Of a stretch of 11,550 nucleotides of DNA, positions 1 to 5,747 are shown in pieces (position 1 is the first letter of the stretch; the number at the start of each line of letters is the position of its first letter). This DNA comes from a bacterium (GTDB taxonomy: Bacteria; Patescibacteriota; Patescibacteriia; S139-126; S139-133): contig JAUIEQ010000014.1 of the NCBI GenBank assembly GCA_030429785.1, positions 1-11,550 of the forward strand, written 5' to 3'. A program made the position numbers and the translations under genes. Below the pieces are notes generated by a model. That model did no database searches. It saw only the letters and a list, made by a program, of their open reading frames with translations, and was not told the origin of the DNA.

Positions 1-727
1 TGGCATGCCGCCAATCTCAGGTTGGGGGATGGGCGTTGATCGGGTAGTGGCATTGCTTACACAGCAGCCGAATTTGCGTGATGTGGTACTGTTCCCATTG
101 ATGCGTCCAACTCATGCTAGCAAAAAAGCATCTGTGCCAAACTCTAGCGAATTGTCAGCCGATGATGTTGGTGTCAGCAGGGAAGTGGCATGGCAGCTTG
201 TTCAAGAAAAAGTCACAAATACCAACTTACAAAAACATGCTCTAGCAGTTGAATGTGTGATGCAGGCATTTGCTCGACATTTTGGTGAGGACGAAACAGT
301 ATGGGGTATTACTGGTCTTTTGCATGATGTTGATTATGAAGTCGTCGGTGATGATCTGGAGCGGCATTGTATTGTAGCTGAGGAATGGTTACAAGCATTG
401 AATGTGCATCCGACAGTGATTCAAGCAATCAAGGCGCATAATTATTCTTTTGATGAACCAAAAGACAACTACTTAGCAAAGACGCTTTATGCGGTTGAAG
501 AATTGACTGGATTGATTACTGCATGTGCACTGGTAAAACCTGATAAAAAACTAGCCTCAGTTTCTGTCTCGTCTGTTAAGAAAAAATTCAAAACCAAATC
601 ATTTGCAGCAGGCGTTAATCGCGATATTATCAAGGAGTCAGAAGTGCTGCTGGACATGAGTCTGGATGAGGTGTTTGAAATGTCACTTACGGCAATGCAG
701 GCAAATGCTGAACATTTAGGATTGTAA
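1..727 (+). CDS. lysS: Lysyl-tRNA synthetase C-terminus fused to an HD-domain hydrolase (5' partial)
   Basis: The reading frame is open from base 2, so the gene starts upstream of the window. The first 35 visible residues are the end of a class II synthetase catalytic core of LysRS type: motif 3 GWGMGVDR with its conserved arginine, then LRDVVLFPLMRP, where ordinary bacterial LysRS stops. Here the frame continues about 205 residues. After a linker (35-58) comes an HD-superfamily domain: H78, H107-D108 (LLHDVDYE), H121, H145, then LTGLITACALVKP and the KKKFKTKSFAAGVNR stretch typical of a stand-alone predicted HD hydrolase family. LysRS charges tRNA(Lys) with lysine in the cytoplasm; the substrate of the HD domain is unknown. 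At the position where I recall an aspartate metal ligand in this HD family (DELTG) the sequence has EELTG (E165), so activity is uncertain. It is followed 8 bases later by serS, suggesting cotranscription. Confidence 0.88.
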   Translation, partial: GMPPISGWGMGVDRVVALLTQQPNLRDVVLFPLMRPTHASKKASVPNSSELSADDVGVSREVAWQLVQEKVTNTNLQKHALAVECVMQAFARHFGEDETVWGITGLLHDVDYEVVGDDLERHCIVAEEWLQALNVHPTVIQAIKAHNYSFDEPKDNYLAKTLYAVEELTGLITACALVKPDKKLASVSVSSVKKKFKTKSFAAGVNRDIIKESEVLLDMSLDEVFEMSLTAMQANAEHLGL

Positions 728-735
728 ATGAACCT

Positions 736-2049
736 ATGTTAGACATAAAATTTATAAAAGAGCACAAAGACTTGGTGCAGGAGGCGGCTACAGCCAAAAA
801 CATTTCTTTGTCAATTGACGAGTTGTTGGGTGTGTATGAATCATTCAATAGTGTCCGACAAACAATTGAAGATATTAATCAAGAACGAAACGCATTGGCT
901 GCTGAAAGCAAAGGAGGGAAGCCAAGTGATGAAAACATACAACGTGGCAAGGAATTGAAACAGCTGCTAGAAGCAGCACAGTCTAAACTACAGCCGCTCG
1001 AAGAGCAATATCTTGAATTGATGACACGAGTTCCAACACTACCATCAGATGATACACCAGCAGGGAAGAGTGAACACGAGAATGTAGTAGTTCATACCTG
1101 GGGTGAGCCTACGAAGTTTGATTTTGCTTTCAAAGATCACATGCAGCTCGGTGTTGATCTGGATGTGCTTGATTTTGAGCGAGGTGTCAAAGTCTCGGGT
1201 TATCGCGGGTATTATGTAAAGAATCAGGCAGTGCTCTTGCAAATGGGGCTGATGATGTACGCTTTGCAAAAAGCAATTGCCAAAGGTTATACGCCGATGA
1301 TTCCACCAACGCTCGTTCGTGAGTTTGCATTGTTTGGCTCAGGATATTTTGCTGGCAGGCAGTACGATCCAAGTATTGATGAGATTTACAAAATTGCCAA
1401 TAGAGACAAAGACGCGTCAGGCGATGATGCAAAAGAAAACAAATTTTTGGTTGGAACAGCCGAACCGTCACTGTTGGGATACTTCAAAGATGAAGTCTTG
1501 GATGAAGCTGATTTGCCACTGTTGTTATGCGGTTTCTCGCAGTGCTATCGTAGTGAAATTGGAAGTTATGGTCGCGATACCAAGGGTCTATTTCGTGTGC
1601 ATGAGTTTATGAAAGTTGAATTGGTTGCGATTGCGTCAGCTGATGTTGCAGTCAGTGATGCATTGCAAGATGATATGTTGCTCATATCACGTGAAATGCA
1701 TGAAGAGTTAGAATTGCCGTATCAGCAACTCCAAATATGTACTGGTGATTTATCGGCAGGGAAGCGTCGTCAATTTGATATGGAAGTTTGGATCCCAAGC
1801 CGCGATGGGTATGGTGAAACAGGATCTGCATCAAACTTCACAGACTGGCAGGCACGTCGACTCAATGTTAAGTATACGACGCAACAAGGTGAACGAAAGT
1901 TTGTTCATATGTTGAATAATACTGCTATTCCATCTCCACGTATCCTGATAGCAATATTAGAAAACTACCAACAACCAGACGGGTCTGTGCGTGTACCGAA
2001 GGTGTTGCAACCGTATGTAGGCACCGATGTTATAGCGCCGCGGCAATAA
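736..2049 (+). CDS. serS: Seryl-tRNA synthetase
   Basis: It charges tRNA(Ser) (and tRNA(Sec) where present) with serine in the cytoplasm as a class II homodimer. The 437 residues match the usual bacterial size. Residues 1-105 form the long antiparallel coiled-coil arm that grips the long variable arm of tRNA(Ser). Motif 1 lies near 183-196, the GTAE serine-site loop at 240-243, motif 2 at 268-294 (FSQCYRSEIGSYGRDTKGLFRVHEF) and motif 3 at 392-412. Motif 3 reads NNTAIPSPRILIAILENYQ rather than the common GSGLAVGRT form, but keeps the arginine and ILENYQ. The ATG at 736 is chosen because the earlier ATG at 728 runs straight into a stop. No Shine-Dalgarno sequence sits at a workable distance; the bases just before ATG are AACCT. 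The gene lies between lysS-HD and ftsQ in a tight same-strand group. Confidence 0.96.
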   Translation: MLDIKFIKEHKDLVQEAATAKNISLSIDELLGVYESFNSVRQTIEDINQERNALAAESKGGKPSDENIQRGKELKQLLEAAQSKLQPLEEQYLELMTRVPTLPSDDTPAGKSEHENVVVHTWGEPTKFDFAFKDHMQLGVDLDVLDFERGVKVSGYRGYYVKNQAVLLQMGLMMYALQKAIAKGYTPMIPPTLVREFALFGSGYFAGRQYDPSIDEIYKIANRDKDASGDDAKENKFLVGTAEPSLLGYFKDEVLDEADLPLLLCGFSQCYRSEIGSYGRDTKGLFRVHEFMKVELVAIASADVAVSDALQDDMLLISREMHEELELPYQQLQICTGDLSAGKRRQFDMEVWIPSRDGYGETGSASNFTDWQARRLNVKYTTQQGERKFVHMLNNTAIPSPRILIAILENYQQPDGSVRVPKVLQPYVGTDVIAPRQ

Positions 2050-2070
2050 GTTTTTATACGACAAGCTCCC

Positions 2071-2919
2071 ATGTCTCAAGAACAGTTTCGACCAAAGAAG
2101 CGTCGCCCGAAAGATTTTGTGAAACCAAATAAAAAGCGGTCCAATCCGCTTTTTGAGCGTCAACGCCAGCCGTCTTCATTGTGGCCACGCGTTAACAAAG
2201 TGTTGTACGGTATTATCGCGTGCGTGATTATCTATTTGATTGTTTATTCGCCGTTATTGCACGTCACAGCTATTCGTTATGTCGGACCTGATGAATTTGA
2301 TACAGTGGTAATAGAAAATGTAATCACTGCACAGTACAGTCAACAGCTGCTTCGTTTGTTGCCACAGCATAATATTTTATTTTTTGATACCAAAGCAATA
2401 GAGGTTGCTTTTGAAGATCATCCGTTTTTGGATACCATGCGTGTAGCAAAAAAGTTCCCAAAACAACTTGATGTGTTTTACCAATTGCGACAACCGTCAG
2501 CTATTATATATAATCGTGATTTATACTGGTCAGTGGATAGCGCAGGATTTGTACTTTCATCACTTGATACAAAGGACAGTATCGAAGATGCGATAATCAT
2601 TTTTGACCAGTTTGCTGTTTATTCAGTAACTGATCAAATTCGATTCAGCGAACAACTTGAAGCTATGCAGCTTATTTGGGGGAGGGTGAAGCAGCAGTAT
2701 GCCACTGAAGGTATAGAACCAACTGAGTTTATTGTTACTCAAAAACATTCAGATATACAATTGAAAACAAATGAAGGGTGGGCAATTTTATTTAATTTAG
2801 ATGATGATGTTGAGCGACAATTGCTGGTTCTCGAACAAGTTATACACGATAAGATTCCAAATCGAAATAACCTTGAGTATATAGATCTTCGAGTTGAGGA
2901 TTGGGTGTATTATAAGTAG
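2071..2919 (+). CDS. ftsQ: FtsQ-like POTRA-domain cell division protein
   Basis: FtsQ/DivIB proteins are single-pass membrane proteins of the divisome that link early cytoplasmic and late periplasmic components. The layout here fits: a very basic cytoplasmic tail of about 40 residues (KKRRPKDFVKPNKKR), one transmembrane helix near 43-60, a POTRA-like region near 63-133 (VTAIRYVGP... NILFFDTKAIEVAFEDHPFLDTMRVAKKFPKQL), and the RQPSAIIYNRDLYWSVDSAGFVL stretch near 140-162 that matches the conserved post-POTRA signature of the family (a basic-Pro-x-Ala segment followed by D-x-x-G-hydrophobic). The C-terminal 110 residues are less conserved. At 282 residues it is a normal size. It starts 21 bases after serS with CTCCC before the ATG and no Shine-Dalgarno site, so it is probably translated from the same transcript as serS. 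The assignment rests on layout and signature, not on a search. Confidence 0.8.
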   Translation: MSQEQFRPKKRRPKDFVKPNKKRSNPLFERQRQPSSLWPRVNKVLYGIIACVIIYLIVYSPLLHVTAIRYVGPDEFDTVVIENVITAQYSQQLLRLLPQHNILFFDTKAIEVAFEDHPFLDTMRVAKKFPKQLDVFYQLRQPSAIIYNRDLYWSVDSAGFVLSSLDTKDSIEDAIIIFDQFAVYSVTDQIRFSEQLEAMQLIWGRVKQQYATEGIEPTEFIVTQKHSDIQLKTNEGWAILFNLDDDVERQLLVLEQVIHDKIPNRNNLEYIDLRVEDWVYYK

Positions 2920-2920
2920 C

Positions 2921-2937
2921 TATAATATTATATTATA
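2921..2937. repeat. 17-base AT palindrome after ftsQ
   Basis: TATAATAT, one central T, then ATATTATA: a perfect inverted repeat starting two bases after the ftsQ stop codon. As RNA it would be a weak all-AU hairpin. It may be an operator-like site or simply low-complexity AT sequence. Confidence 0.4.
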
Positions 2938-2982
2938 TAAACGTTTTACGACGCTTAAAAATGATATAGTGTTGATTGGGGT

Positions 2983-3012
2983 AGGGCTTATTTTCCATAA
3001 AATAACCTTTTT
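2983..3012 (+). terminator. Probable intrinsic terminator of the lysS-serS-ftsQ group
   Basis: TTATTTT (2988-2994) and AAAATAA (2999-3005) form a 7-bp stem with loop CCAT. Across a bulged C2987 the stem extends by GG (2985-2986) with CC (3006-3007), plus a G-T and an A-T pair. Five T follow at 3008-3012, two of them used in those outer pairs. The stem is AT-rich, so this is weaker than the other terminators in the window, but position and T-run fit. Confidence 0.5.
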
Positions 3013-3300
3013 ATAAAACAACAGAACATACCAGCAGAGGTGCGACGATAGATTGTAAGAATTATTTTTTTAGAAAAATAAAATAAATTATAGAAAAGTT
3101 ATTTTTTATATATATGTACATAATTCATATGCTGCTCAAATCAGGTTATGTGAACTGTATAGCTATATACAGATACAAGTCGGTAGTTCTATATATAAAA
3201 TACGATTTGCTCTATATGTATATGGGTAATAGTTCATATTCTTTTTTTAAAACGCTTATATCGTATTATATACAAGCTCGCTTTTTGCATACTATAGTGA

Positions 3301-3329
3301 TTGACAGTGATAACTACGTATAGTATACT
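3301..3329 (+). promoter_or_regulatory. Sigma-70-type promoter of the recombinase gene
   Basis: TTGACA (3301-3306, perfect -35) and TATACT (3324-3329, five of six -10 matches) are separated by exactly 17 bases. The predicted start is near 3336, giving a leader of about 44 nt to the ATG at 3380. The -10 lies inside the left arm of the inverted repeat at 3319-3362, so a protein bound there would cover the promoter. Confidence 0.75.
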
Positions 3330-3362
3330 GAGTGTAAGAGTTATTATACTCAGTATACTATA
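3319..3362. repeat. 15-bp perfect inverted repeat over the recombinase promoter
   Basis: The left arm TATAGTATACTGAGT (3319-3333) is matched exactly by its reverse complement at 3348-3362, with 14 bases between. Allowing one G-T pair the stem continues 4 bp inward (3334-3337 with 3344-3347), leaving a 6-base loop. The left arm covers the -10 box and the right arm lies in the leader. It could be a binding site for a repressor or for the recombinase itself. The 14-base spacer is longer than the 6-8 bases usual between tyrosine recombinase arms. Confidence 0.75.
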
Positions 3363-3379
3363 TTTCTAAAACCCTCCCT

Positions 3380-4315
3380 ATGACACTACCCTCCTTTGAT
3401 GATTATTTATTAGACTTGCAAGTTAATAATTATTCAAAAGAAACAATCTATAATTATGAACGTGACTTGCTTGTCTTTTATTCTTTTTTATCTGATAATA
3501 ATTTGTCATTTAAAAAACTAACAAAAAAATCTATTAATCAATATAAGGCATATCTTCATTCTGTTGATCGTAAAACTGCAACAGATAAAAAAACAACAGT
3601 TCATTTAAGTAGTTATAGTGTCAATCGGTGCCTCTCTTCCCTACGCTCGTATTTTAAGTTCTTGGTTGATAATGATTTTCCTGTACCAGTCAGTCCTGAT
3701 GCAATCAAGCTTGTCAAAACTGATCGCAAGCATCCTCAAATAGCTGAAATGCATGAGTTGATTTCATTGATTGAAGCGCCAACAGATTATGAAAAAAACA
3801 AATTAGTCGCACTTCGTAATAGAGCTATGCTTGAAACACTTTTTGCTACTGGCATGCGTATTTCCGAACTAACCAACTTAAATCGAAGTCAGATTGATGC
3901 TTCAGGAAGAATTTTTATCAAAGGTAAAGGTAGAAAGGAGCGATTTGTATATTTGACTCCACGTGCTCTGAAGTGCATTGGTGAGTATCTAGAGTCTCGT
4001 ACTGATCAAAGTGAAGCGCTTTTTATACCATACAATGGAACGCGATACAAAAATACTAAGGACAGACGAATTTCTAATAATTATTTACAAGAAAGAATTA
4101 AAACATATCGAGAGTATTTACAAATCAATGTCCCAATCTCTGCTCATTCATTGCGGCATGGCTTTGCGACATACTTGGCTGAAAATGGAGCGAATCCTGC
4201 AGCTATTCAAATTTTACTTGGTCATGAATCTTTGGACACGACCACTCGGTATGTAAATACATCTGATAGATATGCTGAGGAAACGCATGTTAAACATCAC
4301 CCACTACGAAAATAG
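3380..4315 (+). CDS. XerC/XerD-type tyrosine recombinase
   Basis: The 311 residues carry the two-domain Xer layout. The N-terminal SAM-like core-binding domain is at about 4-98 (FDDYLLDLQVNNYSKETIYNYERDL) and the catalytic domain at about 115-298. The catalytic set is complete: R160 (ATGMRISEL), K183 in the beta-hairpin (KGKGRKER), H256 and R259 (HSLRHGFAT), H282 (LLGHESL) and the nucleophile Y291 (TTRYVNT). Such enzymes resolve chromosome dimers at dif with FtsK or act in mobile elements. The size and lack of extra domains favour a cellular Xer protein, but which of the two roles applies is not shown. The ATG at 3380 puts the core-binding domain at the normal distance. No Shine-Dalgarno is present; the gene is preceded by CCCTCCCT. 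A strong promoter with an overlapping inverted repeat lies just upstream, so expression is probably regulated. Composition is more AT-rich than in the serS-ftsQ genes. Confidence 0.93.
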   Translation: MTLPSFDDYLLDLQVNNYSKETIYNYERDLLVFYSFLSDNNLSFKKLTKKSINQYKAYLHSVDRKTATDKKTTVHLSSYSVNRCLSSLRSYFKFLVDNDFPVPVSPDAIKLVKTDRKHPQIAEMHELISLIEAPTDYEKNKLVALRNRAMLETLFATGMRISELTNLNRSQIDASGRIFIKGKGRKERFVYLTPRALKCIGEYLESRTDQSEALFIPYNGTRYKNTKDRRISNNYLQERIKTYREYLQINVPISAHSLRHGFATYLAENGANPAAIQILLGHESLDTTTRYVNTSDRYAEETHVKHHPLRK

Positions 4316-4321
4316 CATGTA

Positions 4322-4349
4322 TTGACTTCTAGTGCGTATGTGGTATTAT
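4322..4349 (+). promoter_or_regulatory. Promoter of the two-gene unknown operon
   Basis: TTGACT (4322-4327) and TATTAT (4344-4349) are spaced by 16 bases, with a TG one base before the -10 (extended -10, TGGTATTAT). It lies 6 bases after the recombinase stop and 64 bases before the next start codon. No terminator separates it from the recombinase gene, so read-through is also possible. Confidence 0.6.
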
Positions 4350-4401
4350 TTTGTATTGTTTTGTACATATCACATTAATAACGAGCGTATTGCGCAAACA
4401 T

Positions 4402-4406
4402 GGAGG
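4402..4406 (+). promoter_or_regulatory. Shine-Dalgarno site deciding the start at 4414
   Basis: GGAGG ends 7 bases before the ATG at 4414. The frame is open upstream (another ATG at 4351), but that start lies just 1 base after the -10 box and has no ribosome binding site. Confidence 0.85.
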
Positions 4407-4413
4407 AAAACAC

Positions 4414-5007
4414 ATGTCTCATGATTATGAACTCAGACAAAAAGCCAAAAAAAAGCGGGCTTACTCTGATGCTCTATTGACATTGAATCTGATGAGAAGA
4501 GCGGCTGGAATCGAACCACTTAATAAAATTCCAAAAGGTATTACAGATGATCCCTATCGACATCCAATAGTGATTGCGCTTGAGCCTATTGGGGTCACTT
4601 CTCTGCTGAATAACTATCACCTCGTTTTTGGAAAAAAATATTCACTTGGTTATGTTGAGCGGTTATATCGTATTGTTTTTCAGAATGAAGACCTAGGTTC
4701 TTCGATGATACCAACAATGAGAACGTACCCTATTAGCACAACCGACTCCTCAACCATTGATCTAGCTTCTTGGTCATGCCCTGAGGGACTTATTGATTTT
4801 AAAATATTGTTTTCTATAGGAGAGTTTCCTGAGTGTATTGATCGTCGAATGAAACCTAAAGAGTATCCGACAGCATACGTGCATCCATTTGAGTTATGGA
4901 TAGGTCGTTTGCCAGCTTGGCTGCTTATTTTACTGCTCTTAGTTGCTATGTTGGGTAGTGTGTACCTTGCGCACGGGGTGCTTACCTTTCTTGGTATTCA
5001 AATGTAA
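4414..5007 (+). CDS. Unrecognised 197-aa protein with a C-terminal membrane anchor
   Basis: I do not recognise this family. The N-terminus (about 1-30) is basic and probably helical (RQKAKKKRAYSDALLTLNLMRRAAG). The middle 40-160 is a soluble mixed region with no catalytic motif I can name. A strongly hydrophobic segment at about 167-186 (PAWLLILLLLVAMLGSVYLA) ends 11 residues before the C-terminus. There is no N-terminal signal sequence, so the likely arrangement is a tail-anchored membrane protein with its bulk in the cytoplasm. It has its own promoter and a strong GGAGG site, and is followed after 19 bases by a second unknown gene with an equally strong site. The two are probably one operon ending at the terminator at 5527. 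It lies directly after a recombinase gene, so it could be accessory DNA, but nothing proves this. Confidence 0.75.
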   Translation: MSHDYELRQKAKKKRAYSDALLTLNLMRRAAGIEPLNKIPKGITDDPYRHPIVIALEPIGVTSLLNNYHLVFGKKYSLGYVERLYRIVFQNEDLGSSMIPTMRTYPISTTDSSTIDLASWSCPEGLIDFKILFSIGEFPECIDRRMKPKEYPTAYVHPFELWIGRLPAWLLILLLLVAMLGSVYLAHGVLTFLGIQM

Positions 5008-5012
5008 CTTTT

Positions 5013-5018
5013 GGGAGG
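5013..5018 (+). promoter_or_regulatory. Shine-Dalgarno site deciding the start at 5027
   Basis: GGGAGG ends 8 bases before the ATG at 5027. The closer ATG at 5019 opens only a two-codon frame (ATG GTA TAA), and the frame of the gene is open further upstream without any such site. Confidence 0.85.
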
Positions 5019-5026
5019 ATGGTATA

Positions 5027-5518
5027 ATGCCAATTGAATTGCGACGTAATACCTACAGAGCGCATGATAGAGATTTTGAGTTTCCGGTATATTATGTACT
5101 GTATCAGTTTGATGATGTTTATCACTGTATATATAGTGCTACCAATCCATATTCTCGTATCAAAGTGGCGCTCTCTATCAATTCGTACTTGCATATCATC
5201 AAAAAGATTTGCGAAGGTCATTGGAGATTGTTGCGAGATAAGAGTTTTGTTTTTTATGACTTGCATACCAACAAAATGTACCCCTACTTGCAATCAGGAT
5301 ATTATCAGTTGCATCAAGTGGGAGTAGTTTCTGACGGGGATATGGCGAGCTTCAAAAGCTTGATAACTGAAGAAGCGACTCCATACCAGGTGCCTGATGG
5401 TATTTTGAAGTTATTTGAAACACTCATCGGTGAGCCGTCAAAAAACCATGGGTACTTTTCTGCAAAAGAGATAGACTTGCGAAAGTTTCCTGATCACTTG
5501 CGAGGTAGTGGTACGTAA
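5027..5518 (+). CDS. Unrecognised 163-aa soluble protein
   Basis: I do not recognise this family. The protein is rich in aromatic residues, especially tyrosine (FEFPVYYVLYQFDDVYHCIYSATNPYSR at about 17-44, and HTNKMYPYLQSGYYQLHQVG at about 80-99). It has no membrane segment, signal peptide or recognisable metal- or nucleotide-binding motif. The first half looks beta-rich and the C-terminal third loop-rich and charged. It is the second gene of a probable two-gene operon, 19 bases after the tail-anchored protein gene, and is closed by a good terminator 9 bases after its stop. Close spacing and shared promoter suggest the two products act together, for instance as a soluble partner of the membrane-anchored one, but this is inference. 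Confidence 0.72.
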   Translation: MPIELRRNTYRAHDRDFEFPVYYVLYQFDDVYHCIYSATNPYSRIKVALSINSYLHIIKKICEGHWRLLRDKSFVFYDLHTNKMYPYLQSGYYQLHQVGVVSDGDMASFKSLITEEATPYQVPDGILKLFETLIGEPSKNHGYFSAKEIDLRKFPDHLRGSGT

Positions 5519-5526
5519 TTCAACAT

Positions 5527-5552
5527 AACCCACATGTAACGTGTGGGTTTTT
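5527..5552 (+). terminator. Intrinsic terminator of the two-gene operon
   Basis: AACCCACA (5527-5534) pairs perfectly with TGTGGGTT (5542-5549) around a 7-base loop. The T-run continues to 5552 and after one A has three more T. The stem starts 8 bases after the stop codon of the second gene. Confidence 0.85.
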
Positions 5553-5562
5553 ATTTGTATTA

Positions 5563-5591
5563 TTGACTTTTTAGGGAGAATGTAGTATTGT
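5563..5591 (+). promoter_or_regulatory. Promoter of an orphan small transcript
   Basis: TTGACT (5563-5568), 17 bases, then TATTGT (5586-5591). It lies 10 bases after the preceding terminator, so it can only start new transcription. With a one-base gap it aligns to the promoter at 4322 well beyond the two hexamers: TAGnGnGnATGTnGTATTnTT is shared. Confidence 0.55.
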
Positions 5592-5597
5592 TAAACA

Positions 5598-5742
5598 TCT
5601 CCAAGATTAATTCGAACATTTACAAAAAAGGATTTATTAAAAAATACAGTCAGTGGTTATCACATTTTCTGTTCAAGTTATTGCTGTAGTTTTGTTGTTT
5701 CTTTATGCTCTTAGTCCCCTGCAATAAATGCTGGGGATTTTT
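5598..5742 (+). ncRNA. Candidate small RNA or tiny-peptide transcript of about 145 nt
   Basis: The unit is defined by a promoter at 5563-5591 and an intrinsic terminator at 5713-5742, with no gene of normal size between. The start near 5598 is predicted from the -10 box. The sequence matches no RNA class I know by eye (not tRNA, 5S, SRP RNA or tmRNA), and the body is T-rich in its second half. One frame from a GTG at 5653 to a TAA at 5725 would encode a 24-residue hydrophobic peptide (VVITFSVQVIAVVLLFLYALSPLQ), but no Shine-Dalgarno lies at a useful distance and T-rich DNA gives hydrophobic peptides by chance. The convergent M23 gene on the other strand shows no terminator of its own, so its transcript probably runs antisense to this unit. 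Confidence 0.4.
5713..5742 (+). terminator. Intrinsic terminator of the orphan transcript
   Basis: TCCCC (5715-5719) pairs with GGGGA (5733-5737). After one T-T mismatch, GC (5721-5722) pairs with GC (5730-5731), closing a 7-base loop; the outer pairs A-T and G-T extend the stem. Five T follow at 5738-5742. The T-run is on the + strand only, so it does not serve the M23 gene. Confidence 0.7.
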
Positions 5743-5747
5743 ATATA

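Larger units (their letters stand above)
2920..3379. other. AT-rich 460-base intergenic region with several inverted repeats
   Basis: No convincing gene is seen. A 69-codon open frame at 3114-3323 has no ribosome binding site, reads as AT-rich noise and runs into the recombinase promoter. The region holds a 17-base perfect palindrome just after ftsQ (2921-2937), a probable terminator (2983-3012), an all-AT hairpin with 8-bp arms at 3062-3069 and 3074-3081, a 7-bp inverted repeat at 3155-3161 and 3166-3172, and the promoter plus 15-bp inverted repeat before the recombinase gene. Base composition is clearly more AT-rich than in the neighbouring genes. Confidence 0.7.

Noticed and set aside
3114..3323. 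69-codon open frame in the AT-rich gap
   Set aside because: No ribosome binding site, no C-rich start context, amino-acid content typical of random AT-rich DNA, and it overlaps the recombinase promoter.
3319..3362. dif site
   Set aside because: A dif site has 11-base arms around a 6-base centre; here the arms are 15 bases with 14 between, and I see no match to known dif consensus sequences.
4507..4517. Minus strand reads GGTTCGATTCC, like a tRNA T-loop, which might mark an integration site near the recombinase
   Set aside because: The stem pairs for only 3 of 5 positions, no acceptor, D or anticodon arms surround it, and it lies inside a well-supported coding frame.
5580..5585. ATG after AGGGAG at 5573 as a start of a small protein
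   Set aside because: The next codon is TAG, and the AGGGAG lies between the -35 and -10 of the orphan promoter, so it would not be in that transcript.
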